DNA of 64,000 nt, taken from Inia geoffrensis. Taxonomy: Eukaryota; Chordata; Mammalia; Artiodactyla; Iniidae. The translations under genes and the position numbers were made by a program. Positions 50,701 to 63,194 of the stretch are shown here, piece by piece. Positions within the stretch are counted from its first letter, which is position 1. Each line of letters begins with the position of its first letter. Location of the stretch: positions 3,291,001 to 3,355,000 of the forward strand of contig CM070899.1 in NCBI GenBank assembly GCA_036417435.1, given 5' to 3'. The notes under the pieces were generated by a model that worked only from the letters and a program-made list of their open reading frames with translations, did no database searches and was not told the DNA's origin.

Positions 50701-53700
50701 GTGTGTCTTCAGTGCATGGCACAGTGCATAGCTGATGCTAATAAATCTTTATTGACACCCACAATGATGTAGTCATACCACCAGGGATGTTTAATTCATT
50801 TAGGCTGAAGTACAGCATAAATTGCTTTGAGGGGGTGTGGGTCCCAAGATGACCCCTTGGTTCCATGATTTGCTTGGAGGACTCACAGGACTCAGGATAT
50901 GCTCGTACTCATGGCTGCGACATACTCCAGTGAGAGGGTACAGAGCGAGATGAACAGAGAAAGGGACATGGGGCAAAGTCTGGAGGAAACAAGACGCAAG
51001 CTGCCAGGAGTCCTCTCCCAGCGGAGTCACACAGGACGGACGCGCTTAGTTCTTCCAACAGCAAACTGTGACAACACGTGTGAACTATTTTCTATAAGGG
51101 AAGCTCATTAGAGCCCCAGTGCCCAGGATTTTTATTGGGCGCTGGTAACGTAGACACCTTCTGCCCAGAGCATAGCAAATTACAGCTCCCAGGAGGAAAG
51201 CAGATTCAGCGTAAACCCCATTGCTCGCTCCGACGGTGTGAGTCGGAGTGAGTCACTCTTATTGTGCAGGGGCTGGTGGAAACCCTGCCCAAGGGCCAAC
51301 CTTGCTAGCAGATGGAGAGCAGTCTTAGGCCTGCCATGTGAACTCTTTTCTGCACAGTAATAGACTGTGTCTCCTTACAGGGAAATTTCTGGGCATTCCA
51401 GTCTAATCCATCCAAGAGAAGGGAAAGGGTTGGTGTTGTTTTAACAAGCAGCAGCTATTCCCTGGCTATTGCTTGACGAGTGAGAGTGGGGTTAGGCAGC
51501 TCAGGGTGGGTCTTCTCGAGGGCAGGAGGATGTATGACTCAGTAAAAAGGTCCAGCTGGTTGAATTTTCCCACAGAATTTCAAGTTTGGAGGCTCCTTGA
51601 GAACTTGGTCAAAGTTGTTTTATAAAGTTCCAAACTGGACAGATTAGTGGTAAAGCCACAGGGCCTGTATTGTGGTCAGTTTGTTTTGAAGAACTTTTCA
51701 GGAGATTCACCCAAGAATCTTACATGTCTCATTTCCAGGACTTACTGCGCAGGTTGCCTGTTTTAGAGAGGCTCTGGGATTCAGTTTAAGCTGCGGTTGT
51801 CAAGCAAGTTACAGCTTCTGGGTTTTATCAGCAGAGATCTGACACTTCAGTCCTGAAGACTCCACCAGGGCTGAGCCCTGCCTTGCTCTAGCCAACTTCT
51901 CTTAGAGGGCAGGTGGGAAGGACTGTAAAACTGGCAGAATAGCTCTGAAATCCTGCCTTGCTGGGAACTAGACCAGTTAATTTTTTATTCAGGGAAGACG
52001 TGGTTAAGAGGGATTCTGCTAGCTTAGTTTAAAGGTCTTCAGTTTGCGGGCGTAGAGCAGCGCTGGGGTATTAACTGGTATTCTTGGGAGACATGTCTGC
52101 TTGCACACAGCACACCCCTCCTGTGTGCAGCTTGGTGCCCTGGAGACACACTGCCTTTTCAGAGAGAAGCACTGAGGTCTGTAGTCAAACGTGTTTCTCT
52201 TTATTTAGCCCTGCATTTCCTAGATCTATTTGCTCATAGAACCCCCTTTTGTGGAATACCCATTAGTGTTTGAGGAGTACTAGTGTTTTGAGGAACTCAA
52301 TTCGGAAAATGCTCGTCGAGAGGCTCAGCATCCTCAGGTGGTTCTCCCTGCTGATGACGTGCAGGGAGGCCCCTCCCCGTGTGATGGCCCACCCTCTTCT
52401 CACACAAAGCACGGGCAATCTCAAGGCTTGGCTTCCATCGCAGTGTTTGCTGAGGGCTGTGGCTTGTAGTGTACAGATTTCCTTACTTATGAATGGAATG
52501 GTCTTAGTACTAAAATCATATTCCATTGCCCCAGGCATTCTTTGCTTCTGCTGTTGTTTTTATGTGTTTCTTTGTCTTGGTGCAATGTAGTTTATCTCCA
52601 ACTCTTGTTAGTTGCCAGGACTAAGAAATGTTAGTGCTGGGGCTGGCAGTCCTTCCCAGAGGGTTTTCACTTAGGACAAAGGAGCCACCTGGGAAATAGG
52701 ATGGAGGCCTGTTGCAGGGAACCAGAAGAGGCTCTCTGAAGCTAACCATGGCAGAGGATAACCAGTCTCCCTGTTGTGGGGCGGGGGGGGTCTGCTGAAG
52801 AATACACATGGCCCCTAAACTTTGTTCTCATTCAAGAGGTTGTTTTATTCTGCTTCAGTTGTGCAGACCAGTAAGTCTGACTACAGTTCACAATACGGAA
52901 GCGTATTATAGTTATAGCAGTCAATTAAGGGTGAGCTTGAGAACAGGAACACTCTAGAGCAGGAAGGCCTGGCCCTCCTGGGAACCAGAACCGTGGTGAA
53001 AGCAGCTCCTTGTTGGGTCTCAGCAGTGGGAATTTGTGGATGTGATTATTCCGACATTAATATGATCTGAATCTGTTTTTCTTTGGGCCTTTCCTTGAAT
53101 ATACTCTTTTTTTTTTTTTTTTTTTTTTTTGTGGTATGCGGGCCTCTCTCTGTTGTGGCCTCTCCCATTGCAGAGCACAGGCTCCGGACGCGCAGGCTCA
53201 GCGGCCATGGCTCACGGGCCCAGCTGCTCCGCGGCATGTGGGATCCTCCCAGACCGGGGCACGAACCCATGTCCCCTGCATTGGCAGGCGGACTCTCAAC
53301 CACTGCGCCACCAGGGAAGCCCCCTTGAATATACTCTTTATTGTATATCTTTTCTGTTCCTCATACTTTCTGCTTATTCCTAACTTTGGCTTGCTTTTTT
53401 TCTTCCAATTTTTAAATATTGGAGTATAACATACATCCAGAAAACTTCACGAATTACAAGTACAGGTTGGTGAATTTTCAGAAAGTGAACCTGCTTGTGT
53501 AACCTGCTCCAGGATCAAGCAACAGAGCGTTACCCGTGTCCTGGAAGTCCCCAGGGTAACCGCTGCTCTGACTCAGGCACCACAGATTTGTTTGTTTTAA
53601 CAGCTTTATTGAGATACAATTTACATACTGTAAAGTTCACCCAGTTAAGTATACAATTCAGTGATTTTAGGTATTTTTACTGAGTGGTGCAACCATCATC

Positions 53701-56700
53701 ATCATCTGTTAAAACACTTTCATCATCCCCAAAAGAAATTAGCATTGATTCCCCGTTTCCCCCAGACCCCACCCACCCTAGGCAACCACTAATCTACTTT
53801 CATGTCCGTGGACTTGCCTATTCTGGACATTTCATGTAAATGGCCTTTTGTGCTTGGCTTCTTTTACTTAGTGTAACGTTTTCAGGGTTCATCCATGTTG
53901 CAGCATGTGTCTGTGGCTGAATAACAGTCCATTGTATGGATAGACCATATTTTGTTTATCCATTCATTAGCTGATGGATATTTGTGTTGTTTCCACCTTT
54001 GGCTATTATGAATAATGCTTCCATGAACATATGTGTACAGGTTATTGTTTGGACATATGTTTTCATTTTTCTTGAGTATATACCTAGGAGTGGAATTCTG
54101 AGTCATGTGGGACTCCATTTAATATCTTGAACTGCTAAACTGTTTTCCACAGTGGCTGCACCACTTTGCATTTCCACCAGCAATGTATGGGAGTTCTCAC
54201 TCATCCACATCCTCAGCAATACTTGTTATTATCTATCTTTTTGAGTCTAGTCATTCTAGTGGGTGTGAAATGGTGTCTTATGTTTTTGTTGTTTTAAATT
54301 TTCTTGTCAATTATTTATATTTCATAAATTGCCACTTTTTTGCGATGATATTATATAAAAATAAATACACTTAGCTTTTAATGTCAAACGCCATTTTCCT
54401 TAAAGGAATCACAAAGAAAATCTCTCTCACCCCTTAAAAATTGTTTTTAATTACTTAAAAAAATTAATACATGGGCTTCCCTGGTGACGCAGTGGTTGAG
54501 AGTCTGTCTGCCGATGCAGGGGACACGGGTTCGTGCTCTGGTCTGGGAAGATCCCATATGCCGCGGAGCGGCTGGGCCCGTGAGCCATGGCCGCTGAGCC
54601 TGTGTGTCCGGAGCCTGTGCTCCGCAACAGGAGAGGCCACGGCAGTGAGAGGCCCGGTACCGCAAAAAATAATAATAATAAAAGAAAAGAAAAATAAAAA
54701 ATTAATCCATATACAAAGTGTAACACAAAAAGAAGCACAGATGGATGTATAGTGAAAAGTGAGTCTCTCTTCCGTTCCTGCCCTCCCACCCATCTAGACC
54801 CACCCCCACAAGGTAACCACTGTGGCACTTTCTTGTGTTCCTTCTGTGTATAGGTTAGCATAAATGTGTGAGTGTTGTGTGTATTCGTTTCTATTGCTGC
54901 TGTAACAAATTGTCACAAACTCAGCGGATTAAAACCACACAACTTAAACGACTCTCCCTGGACTAAGATCAAGTTGCTGGCAGGTGGCGTCCCTTCTGGG
55001 GGCTCCAGGAGAGAATCTGTTTCCTGGTCTTGTCCAGCTTCCACAGGCCACCTGTGCTCCTTGACTTGTAGCCTCTCCTCCGTCTGCAAAGCGTCACATC
55101 TTCCCGTCTGTCCTCTGTCTGCAAAGCGTCACATCTTCCCTTCTGTCTCTGATTCTGTTTCCTCTGCCTCCTTCTGCCACTGATGAGCTCCCTGTGGCTG
55201 ACGCATTGCGCCCACCCAGTAAATCCAAGATCATACCCTTGTTTTAAGGCCGGCTCCTCAGCAGTCTTAGCTGTTAACTCCCTCTTGCTGTGCAGCCTGA
55301 CATTCACAGGCTCCAGGGATTAGAACATGGACATTGTTGGGGGGGCCGTCATCCTGCCTGACACAGTGTGTAAACTCTTTTGAAAGCAATGTTAACACGG
55401 TTTACACACTGTTCTTTTGTTTGTCTTTTTCATTTAATACTATATCTTGAAAGGATGTTCCCTGTCAGAAGCTAAAGAGCTGCCTTACCCCTCTTTATCT
55501 GCCATATAATAGTCCTTTGTATGGCTTTTTCATAATTTAGTTAACCATTTTTAGGGTGTTTCTTGAGGTGCTAGACTTTTTAATTTTACGTAGTCAAATA
55601 AATCAGCCTCTTCTGAGTGACTTCTTACCTTGTTATGCTTAGAAAGGCTTTTTCCTTTAGTGAAAAAAATGAATGTTTTCCTTAGATTAAAAAAGATATC
55701 AGTTACATTCTATGTTAAATTTCTGGGGCTGCTGCAACAATTTGTCACAAATTTGGTGGCCTAATACAACAGAAATTTCTTCTCTCCAGTTCTGGAGTCA
55801 GAAGCCTGAAATCAAGGTGTGAGTGGGGCCACGCTCCGTCCGAGGCCGCTGGGGCAGGACCCCTCCTCCCCCTCCCCCCCTGGTGGCTCCAGGCGTCCCT
55901 TTGCTTGTGGCCGCGTCCCTCCAGTCTCTGCCCCTCTGTTCACACAGGCTCCTCTTCTACGTCTGCACGTGTGTGTCTCTCTTATTTTGTTGTCTCAAAA
56001 ATCACATAACCTGAGATCTACCCTCTTAATAAATTTTTAAGTGTATAGTATTGCTAACTGTGTGCACATTGTTGTACTACAAATCTCTAGAACTTTTTTA
56101 TCTTGCATGACTGAAACTCGGTGCCCATTCAGTAACAACTCCCCATCCCCTCTCCCACCAGCCCCTGGAACCACCATTCTACTTTCTCTGTGTGTCTTTT
56201 ATAAGGACACTTGCCATTGGACTTAAGACCCACCCAGAGAGTCCAGGACGTTCTCGTTTCAAATGCCTTAACTTAATCACACCTGCAAAGACCTTATTTC
56301 CAAATAAGGTCACATTCACAAGTTCTGGGGCTTAGGACGAGGACATGTCTTTTTGGGGACCACCATTCAACACACTTCACACTCTCAGTGCTTTTATCTT
56401 CCTCCCTAGAAATCATCTTTGGAAAATAAATTTTTGTGTAAAGCTTTTTTTTTTTTTTTTTTGCGGTACGCGGGCCTCTCACCGTTGTGGCCTCTCCTGT
56501 TGCGGAGCACAGGCTTCGGATGCGCAGGCCCAGCGGCCATGGCTCACGGGCCCAGCCACTCCGCAGCATGTGGCTGGACCGGGGCACGAGCCCGTGTCCC
56601 CTGCATCAGCAGGCAGACTCTCAACCACTGCGCCACCAGGGAAGCCCTGTGTAAAGCTTTAAGAATTATTTTCTTCAACCCTTCTCTTCGGGAGTTGTTG

Positions 56701-59700
56701 GGCATCTACCATATGCACAGCGGTTACAGGTTCTTCTTTCTTCCTGTGACAGTTACTACAGACTGGTAGTGGTATACGGTATTTTGAATGGTAATAACAT
56801 GGTTAGATGCTGTTTTTTGGGAAAAGTAATTTTTCCAATTTCTACAAATATGTGATTACAAATAGGATTTTCTTATTTTGCATGGCCTGAAGCTAGTATA
56901 TATGAAAATGTACACTGAAATTGTTATTTTTTAGTAAGGTTAAAAAGCAGCATTAGGGGGCTTCCCTGGTGACGCAGTGGTTGAGAGTCCGCCTGCCAAT
57001 GCAGGGGACACGGGTTCGTGCCCCGGTCCGGGAAGATCCCACATGCCGTGGAGCGGCTGGGCCCGTGAGCCATGGCCGCTGAGCCTGCGCGTCCGGAGCC
57101 TGTGCTCCACAACGGGAGAGGCCACAACAGTGAGAGGCCGGCATACCGCAAAAAAAAAAAAAAAAAAAAAAAAAAAGCAGCATTAGGGGGCTTCCCTGGT
57201 GGCGCAGTGGTTGAGAGTCTGCCTGCTGATGCAGGGGACACGGGTTCGAGCCCTGGTCTAGGAAGATCCCACATGCCGTGGAGCGACTGGGCCCATGGGC
57301 CACAACTACTGAGCCTGTGCGTCCGGAGCCTGTGCTCCGCAACAAGAGAGGCCACGATAGTGAGAGGCCCACGCACCGCGTTGAAGAATGGTCCCCGCTT
57401 GCCGCAACTGGAGAAAGCCCTTGCACAGAAACGAAGACCCAACACAGCCAAAAATAAATAAATAATCATTAAAAATGAATATCTGCTAAAAAAAAGAAAA
57501 AAAAAATTGGCATTAGGGACTTCCCTGGTGGCTCAGTGGTTAAGAATCCGCCTGCCAATGCAGGGGACACAGGTTCGAGCCCTGGTCCAGCAAGATCCCA
57601 CATACTGCGGAGCAACTAAGCCCGTGCGCCACAACTACTGAGCTTGCGCTCTAGAGCCCGTGCTGTGCAACAACAGAAGCCACCACAATGAGAAGCCCAC
57701 GCACTGCAACAAAGAGTAGCCCCTGCTCACCACAACTAGAGAAAGCCTGTGTGCAGCAGCGAAGACCCAACACAGCCAAAAAAGAAGAAAAAAAAAAGCA
57801 GCGTTAAAATGAATATTACCTATATATGAATTTTTATAAGAGTAATACCATACCAAGTACCCTGTATCAGCAAAACTGGTTAATGTAGGTATTAAACTGT
57901 AATGAACCATTGGGGAAACAATTTGCCTCCGGCCCTGAGCTTCCCTGCATGTTCTTGCTGGGTGTGCCAGATGGCAAGGATTATTCATCTTGTTTACTGT
58001 TTGTTGAAAAAGTGCTGGGCCTTTGGCCCTAGATTCCTCTCCTGTAAAGCAGTCCACTGCGTGTGCAGGTGTCACCTGGGCCCATCCTGTCACCCCTGTG
58101 GGACTTCGGGGCAAGGGGAACCTATGCTAATATGCTGATGCTCACATGCCTTGCTGTACCATGAGAAATGAAGTCCTTTGTCTCTGACCCAAGAGGCTGT
58201 GTCTTCTGCCAGCATCCATGAAACAGTGGCAGGCTAAGATAGTAACTTATAATGGGATAAAATCTCAGACAAATATAAACATGTGAAATCTTGCAAATAC
58301 AAATTCTGAAAAGTCTATTGTTCTGTTTTATAAATTATGATATTTATTTATATATTAGTATGTTAGGATAATGCTTACTAGGTGCTGTAATGGTTAAACC
58401 CCCAATTCTCATGGCCTTTATACCAGAAAGGTATTTCTCTTGTTCGTATGAATGTCCTACGTGGGTATTCCTGGTTGAGAGTCTTTCCTGGTGGCTTTTC
58501 CACCATCTTTATGTCATGGCTCCCAAGGTCTCCAGGGGGTCATTTCTATTCTGGCTAGTCACAAGGGGGCATTGACAGGGAGGATCCTGGAGGAGGTTGT
58601 GCCCTTTTCTTTTAACTTTTCATCATGGAAACTTTTAAGCATGCCAGAAGTAGAGAAATTAGTAGAGTGAATGCTCTTGTGTATCTGTTACCTAGTTTCA
58701 ACAATGATCAACATTTTGTCATTTTTACCCCCATCACTTTTTTTCCCTGAGTCTTTATTTTTTATTGTTGTTTTTTAAATAAAATAGTACTTTCATTATG
58801 GAATATACCTGACTTAGTGAAATACCTGCAACTGTATCCCTCAGAGCAGCCACAGACTGTGGTGCTTGTGTGTGTGTTTGTGTGTGTATGTGTATTGCCT
58901 TTAAGAATATTATTTTTAAGGATCTGTGTATCTGTGTCATTCTTTCAAATATATTCAATACATCCCATTATATAGATAAACCGTATTTAATTTATACAGT
59001 TTTCTGTTTGGGGGCATTAGTTTTTCCCTATTAAGTAATGTTATGCTAACATTCTCATCTCATGTATACTTGAGCAAGTATGTTTTGCAGGATAAGTTGT
59101 AGAATTGGAATTGCTGGGTCAAAGGATATACACATCTAAAATATTTAATAGATATTGTCAAATTGCCCTCCAAAATGACTATACCAGTTTATACTTCCGG
59201 CAGAAGTGAATGGGAATGTATAGGCTTTTAAAGCAAATCTAAACATAGTATGATTTCATCCCAAAACAGTTTAGTACTTCTTGCTAACAGATAAGGACTT
59301 TAAAAATCTTTAAACATATCATTTCTAAAAAACATTATTCTAAAAAAAAGCTGTGCCTTTTTTCTGTTGGTTTGTTCAAATCAGAATTCACACAAGGTGT
59401 TAAAAATGTGCTCTGTCTAAAAGAGGTGTTGAAGGGGAGGCCCTCCTCTGGAGCGGGGACAGTTTTAAAAGCCTGCTCTGTGTTGATGTCGGTTTGGGAC
59501 CCAAAGGTGATGGGCTCCTTTTGGTCCAAGTTTGTTTAATAGGTTTCTGATCTGTTTGCTTCTGGTCAGTTCCACACTCAAGGTTCTTTTCTAAACATTC
59601 TTCTCAAGCCTGTCTTATTTCTTTGGGGCCTTGCTGCTTTGCTTCTCTGTCTCAATCTGCAGGAGCCTCCTTCCTCTCTGAGGCAAGCACCTGGGTTGGG

Positions 59701-60415
59701 TGGGGAGTGGCTGCCTTCCCGTGACCTTGGTGCAAGGCTGACCAGGTTGTTTGTCAAGTCTCACAGCTGCTTTCTGTCAAGATGTTTTTGGTTTTATCCT
59801 CCTATTATTTGGGCTGCGGAAGCTTTTCCAACCCAAAGAGACTTTTGCTTTCTGGGCTTCTCTCGTTGCTTCCATTTCTGGTTGGAAAGTAGCTGTTTTC
59901 TCCTGAGCTCACTTTTGTCCTGAGATCTCTTGCCCAGGCAGTCAGTAGTGTTCAACGCACCGTCATTCTGACTCTTCCTGCCACTTTCCCTGGGCCGACA
60001 GGCTCAGTGGATGCTTGGTCTGCGAGCATCTCGTAGGGGAGCTGAGCCTTTCCTCACTGGTCAGGATTCAGGTCATGTGGTACCCCGCTGCACGAGGGGG
60101 AGCAGAGACTGCGTGTTGCCAACATACAACCCAGTCTCTCTTGAAATGAGGGGAACACTGAACCTTAGAAAACATAGGCGAAGTATCCTCAATATATTGC
60201 CGTTGGATTATTTTACAGATAAAGACGTCTGCTATCTGGAAGTGAGTACAAAACAGATGCATAAATAAACTTTTATTTTTATAATTGTTTTCATTTATAG
60301 ACTATAAAGCAATTGGCAAAATAGGAGAGGGAACGTTTTCTGAAGTTGTGAAGATGCAGAACCTGAGAGATGGAAACTATTATGCATGTAAACAAATGAA
60401 ACAGCACTTTGAAAG
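44693..60415 (+). CDS. MOK: MOK, MAPK/MAK/MRK-overlapping kinase (5' part: coding exons 1-2)
   Basis: Exon 1 contributes ATG(ATG)AAGA and exon 2 continues in phase to give [20 protein letters not shown] followed by [20 protein letters not shown], matching human MOK (RAGE-1). The family is a CMGC Ser/Thr kinase of the MAK/ICK/MOK group. It localises to primary cilia and limits their length. Visible catalytic parts are the glycine-rich loop GEGTFSEV (residues 11-18) and the ATP-anchoring lysine in YACK (Lys33). The HRD and DFG motifs lie in exons to the right of the window; I looked for exon 3 and did not find it. Intron 1 is 15.6 kb. No defect is seen in the two exons present. Confidence 0.93.
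45560..46137 (-). mobile_element. Old L1M-type fragment
   Basis: 'cgaatctacagaaaagttgc ... accttttgagagtagttgta ... agaatgtcccacaatttgga'. Family assignment by recollection only. Confidence 0.5.
46138..50421 (-). mobile_element. L1 retrotransposon, 5'-truncated and inactive
   Basis: The minus strand encodes ORF2 from about codon 95 of the endonuclease ([14 protein letters not shown] near 50.4 kb). It continues through [10 protein letters not shown] and the reverse-transcriptase core [14 protein letters not shown] (about 48.2 kb) to the C-terminal domain ([20 protein letters not shown]), then the 3' UTR and a T-run at 46.14 kb. There is no ORF1, no 5' UTR and no first endonuclease segment. 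Several frameshifts and stops break ORF2, and a SINE splits it at 48486-48843. It cannot move by itself. Confidence 0.93.
48486..48843 (-). mobile_element. CHR SINE, long form, inside the L1
   Basis: Duplication ctggagagttttt (48473-48485, 48844-48856) lies within L1 ORF2. Confidence 0.94.
50424..50628 (-). mobile_element. CHR SINE abutting the L1 5' end
   Basis: gtggtacacgggcctctcac ... ccaccagggaagcccc. No target duplication found. Confidence 0.88.
50800..51340 (-). mobile_element. ERV LTR (older family)
   Basis: 'ggactcacaggactcaggat ... ggcaaagtctggaggaaaca ... gaagctcattagagccccag' resembles an ERVL/ERV1 LTR in reverse. Ends uncertain. Confidence 0.5.
53110..53322 (-). mobile_element. 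CHR-2-type SINE
   Basis: 17 bp duplication ccttgaatatactcttt (53093-53109, 53323-53339). Confidence 0.95.
53400..54330 (-). mobile_element. Old L1 (L1M-type) 3' region
   Basis: 'acagctttattgagatacaa ... ggcaaccactaatctacttt ... ctattatgaataatgcttcc ... gtgggtgtgaaatggtgtct'. It may be two joined fragments (break near 53590). Confidence 0.8.
54473..54670 (+). mobile_element. CHR-2-type SINE
   Basis: gggcttccctggtgacgcag ... ggtaccgc with an A/AAT tail; flanks aaaaaattaat. Confidence 0.92.
54880..55370 (-). mobile_element. MLT1-like MaLR LTR
   Basis: 'ttcgtttctattgctgctgt aacaaattgtcacaaac ... cctgacacagtg'. Contains an internal 35 bp direct duplication (55072-55141). Confidence 0.7.
55715..56395 (-). 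mobile_element. MLT1-like MaLR LTR interrupted by L1
   Basis: 'gctgctgcaacaatttgtca ... ccttatttccaaataaggtc ... ggggaccaccattcaacac'. An L1M piece sits at about 55989-56190 between gtgtgtct repeats. Confidence 0.7.
56448..56647 (-). mobile_element. CHR-2-type SINE
   Basis: Duplication tgtgtaaagcttt (56435-56447, 56648-56660). A short internal deletion lies at the 'gtgggatcttccc' segment. Confidence 0.94.
56957..57176 (+). mobile_element. CHR-2-type SINE (first of a triple)
   Basis: Flanked by gcagcattaggggg on both sides (56947, 57177). Confidence 0.95.
57187..57506 (+). mobile_element. CHR SINE, long form (second of a triple)
   Basis: Begins straight after the repeated gcagcattagg and ends in an A-rich tail before ggcattaggg. 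Confidence 0.93.
57516..57797 (+). mobile_element. CHR SINE, long form (third of a triple)
   Basis: Begins at gggacttccctggtggctc after ggcattagg; its tail ends before agcagcgttaaaatg. Confidence 0.93.
58600..59220 (-). mobile_element. Old L1M-type fragments
   Basis: 'ggaaacttttaagcatgcca ... gtttcaacaatgatcaacat' and 'ggaattgctgggtcaaagga ... caaattgccctccaaaatga'. Contains a short (GT)n at 58870-58895. Confidence 0.6.
60301..60415 (+). CDS. MOK: MOK coding exon 2
   Basis: The acceptor is gttttcatttatag and the donor GAAAG|gtaggc. 115 nt encode the N-lobe start: (A)[18 protein letters not shown]... to KQMKQHFE and two bases of the next (Ser) codon. Nearly every residue agrees with remembered human MOK. 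Confidence 0.95.
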
Positions 60416-60461
60416 GTAGGCAACGTGAGGCCCATTTGAGGCTAAGTACAGACACAGGTTT

Positions 60462-60646
60462 TGGTTTTCGTGTTTTTTGAATTTTATTTTATTTATTTTT
60501 TTATACAGCAGGTTCTTATTAGTTATCCATTTTATACATATTAGTGTATACGTGTCAGTCCCAATCTCCCAGTTCATCCCACCACCACCACCACCACCCC
60601 TGCCATTTTCCCCCTTTGATGTCCATACGTTTGTTCTCTACATCTG
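60462..60646 (-). mobile_element. L1 3' fragment just after MOK exon 2
   Basis: 'acagcaggttcttattagtt ... tccatacgtttgttctctac', flanked by cagacacaggttt (60449-60461, 60647-60659). Includes a (CCA)n stretch. Confidence 0.88.
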
Positions 60647-60931
60647 CAGACACAGGTTTAAATCTATGAGAGCAACTTAATGGGGAAATTGTATTCATGT
60701 GATAACATGTCATATCAGAGTCCTTTGGGCAGTGAGGATTATAGGCTAATTTTATATTATCGTACTGGAGTTTGTTCGTGTCCAAGTTTACTACAATATC
60801 AGTGATTGATGTTCATAAAGGATTTAAGTGGTAGAAGTATGCCTCATTTTAAACAGTCTGTATGTTCCTAAGAGTTGTGTGTATGTTGGATTTTTATAAT
60901 TGAAACCTTAGATTTAAGATGTTGGAGGTCT

Positions 60932-61057
60932 GGGGACTTCCCTGGTAGCCCAGTGGTTAGGACTCTGTGCTTCCAGTGCAGGGGGCGCGGGTTCGATCCC
61001 TGGTTGGAGAACTAGGATCCCACATGCCATGCGGTTAAAAAGAAAAAAAAGAAAAAA
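60932..61057 (+). mobile_element. CHR SINE, short form
   Basis: ggggacttccctggtagccc ... atgccatgcggtt, A-rich tail; flanks ggaggtc/agaggtc. Confidence 0.9.
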
Positions 61058-61390
61058 GATATTAGAGGTCCTTGTGATTTAATTAGTTGTAAATCAGTTA
61101 CTCTTGAATATATTGAAAAATAAGTTTCAGATAGGGTTAGAGAAATGTATTCCCTGGGAGCGACCAGTTGCAGTTTGTGGAGAGGGCAACTCTCCGGTTC
61201 TAGATCAGCCCCTTTGAGACTGCTGGGGCTTCTCCCACGGAGCAGCCTTCTAAAGTGCTTGAGCTTACAACTTCTTCACACGTGTCACACTAAGGAATCC
61301 AAGACCAGATGTGTTTAGGAAACTCTGTCAGAATAATGAAGTAAACGATGGCTTCACTGCAACTGTTAAACTTTTCAATAAAAAGGTTTG

Positions 61391-61580
61391 GGGCTTCCCT
61401 GGTGGCGCAGTGGTTGAGAGTCCGCCTGCCGATGCAGGGGACACAGGTTCGTGCCCCAGTCCGGAAAGATCCCACATGCCGCGGAGCGGCTGGGCCCGTG
61501 AGCCATGGCCGCTGAGCCTGCGCGTCCGGAGCCTGTGCTCCGCAACGGGAGAGGCCACAGCAGTGAGAGGCCCGCATACC

Positions 61581-61615
<35 letters not shown>
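61391..61615 (+). mobile_element. CHR-2-type SINE (young-looking)
   Basis: Close to the family consensus with an A-tail of about 33 nt; duplication aaaaaggtttg. Confidence 0.95.
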
Positions 61616-61617
<2 letters not shown>

Positions 61618-62906
61618 TTTGAAACTCTGGTTTCAATTTTTTTTTTTTAATCTCAAAGGAATTGAAGCCTCTAAATATCTAAAGCAAAGTTTTTAAAAAA
61701 CACAGTAATTGCCCTACATTGATGTAGAGCCTTCCGAAGTGTTTTGGGGCATAGACCTTGATTTCAAGCTCTTAGTATGAAAGATAGTTTTTCAGATCAG
61801 GAAGGAGTATAGGCCAGTTAACCATGTCAGGGAGTATGGAGAACAGTAATGTCATCCTCATGACATCCCCAGAGGGTAGGCGTAATCACGTGAGGAAAGG
61901 TGGTTAGTGATGTGAAGCTACTAGAGAGTTGTCACACTAGGTCACTAGGTGGGCAGAGCCAGGCCAAAGCATCTGGCGTTTACCCACCACTGCCAAGACT
62001 CTGAAGTCACTGGGGCTTCTGCTTTTCCTCTCTTCTATCATGGCTTCCTCTGTGTATTCTGAATTCTTTGTATTTCTTTATCTCCCGCCTCCCCCCGCCC
62101 CCACATTCCGTCTTTACCTTTAAACTACTCATGGTAGAGAATTTGATGCACAGTGTTCTGATGATCCCATATCCAGAGACCAGACTGCCTGAATCAGCCA
62201 CCTTGGAGAAATGCTCCACAAACCCGGCAGAGCCGAGAAGGGGCTTTGAGCGTCAGGTGTGATGCATCTGTGCAGTCGGAGAGGCCCGGATCCCTGTCCC
62301 TCCTACTGTCGGGCTCAGGGGTAGATGTACTTGCAGACAGCAGGACTTGCCAGGTGCTATTTTAGTGAAGGGATAAATACAAAAGTGGACTGGACAAACA
62401 GCCTGCAGACTTTAGGTGCTCCTGGGATTGTTGCTGTGTCAGAATGATGCACAGTCGAGTTCGCTCTGTTGAGCCAGCCGTCAAGGAGAGGTCATACTGG
62501 GTCACCTATGTGCCTTCAGGAAGGTAGAGAGATCTGTAACATTTTAGAAATGTTCCCATGAAAAGATTAGAATGCTTTTGAGGGCAATTCCCTGGGGAGG
62601 CGGAAACAGTTTATCTGGAAAATTACCTTCGGGTAACCTCAGTCCCTGGGGAGAATGTGGAGTTACCTGAGGGATGTGGTTTCCTAGCAGTGAAGCATGT
62701 CCTGGATCCATCAGGTCCCCGATGCTGGAAGTGTCTCGTCCTCCCGAGCCTTGGCTTCCTGTCGTGTGGCGCTGGAGGAATGACCAAGGCAGTGAGGAGA
62801 CAGGAGCTGGTGACGTGGGGCGCGTGATAGACAGTAGATGGTGGCCTGCATTACAGGACGTGTGATTGTTTGTCGTATTTCAGAAACAATTCATTGTCTT
62901 AACTTT

Positions 62907-63194
62907 TTTTTTTTTTTAATTTATTTATTTTTGGCTGTGTTGGGTCTTCATTTCTGTGTGAGGGCTTTCTCCAGTTGCGGCGAGCGGGGACCACTCTTCA
63001 TCGCGGTGCACGGGCCTCTCACTGTCGCAGCCTCTCTTGTTGCGGAGCACAGGCTCCAGATGCGCAGGCTCAGTAGTTGTGGCTCACGGGCCTAGTTACT
63101 CCGCGGCATGTGGGATCTTCCCAGACCAGGGCTCGAACCCGTGTACCCTGCATTGGCAGGCGGATTCTCAACCACTGCGCCACCAGGGAAGCCC
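62907..63194 (-). mobile_element. CHR SINE, long form
   Basis: 16 bp duplication tcattgtcttaacttt (62891-62906, 63195-63210). Confidence 0.95.

Larger units (their letters stand above)
44703..60300 (+). other. MOK: MOK intron 1: repeats and unannotated stretches
   Basis: The intron is filled by an L1 (46138-50421), older L1 ends, MLT1 elements, an LTR (about 50800-51340) and many SINEs. In 44910-45550, 51340-53090, 54900-55700 outside the MLT1, 57830-58590 and 59230-60290 I see no gene. Confidence 0.6.

Noticed and set aside
57072..57461. Recurrent small proteins such as [12 protein letters not shown]... and [16 protein letters not shown]...
   Set aside because: They recur wherever a CHR SINE occurs, in both strands, and are translations of the SINE itself.
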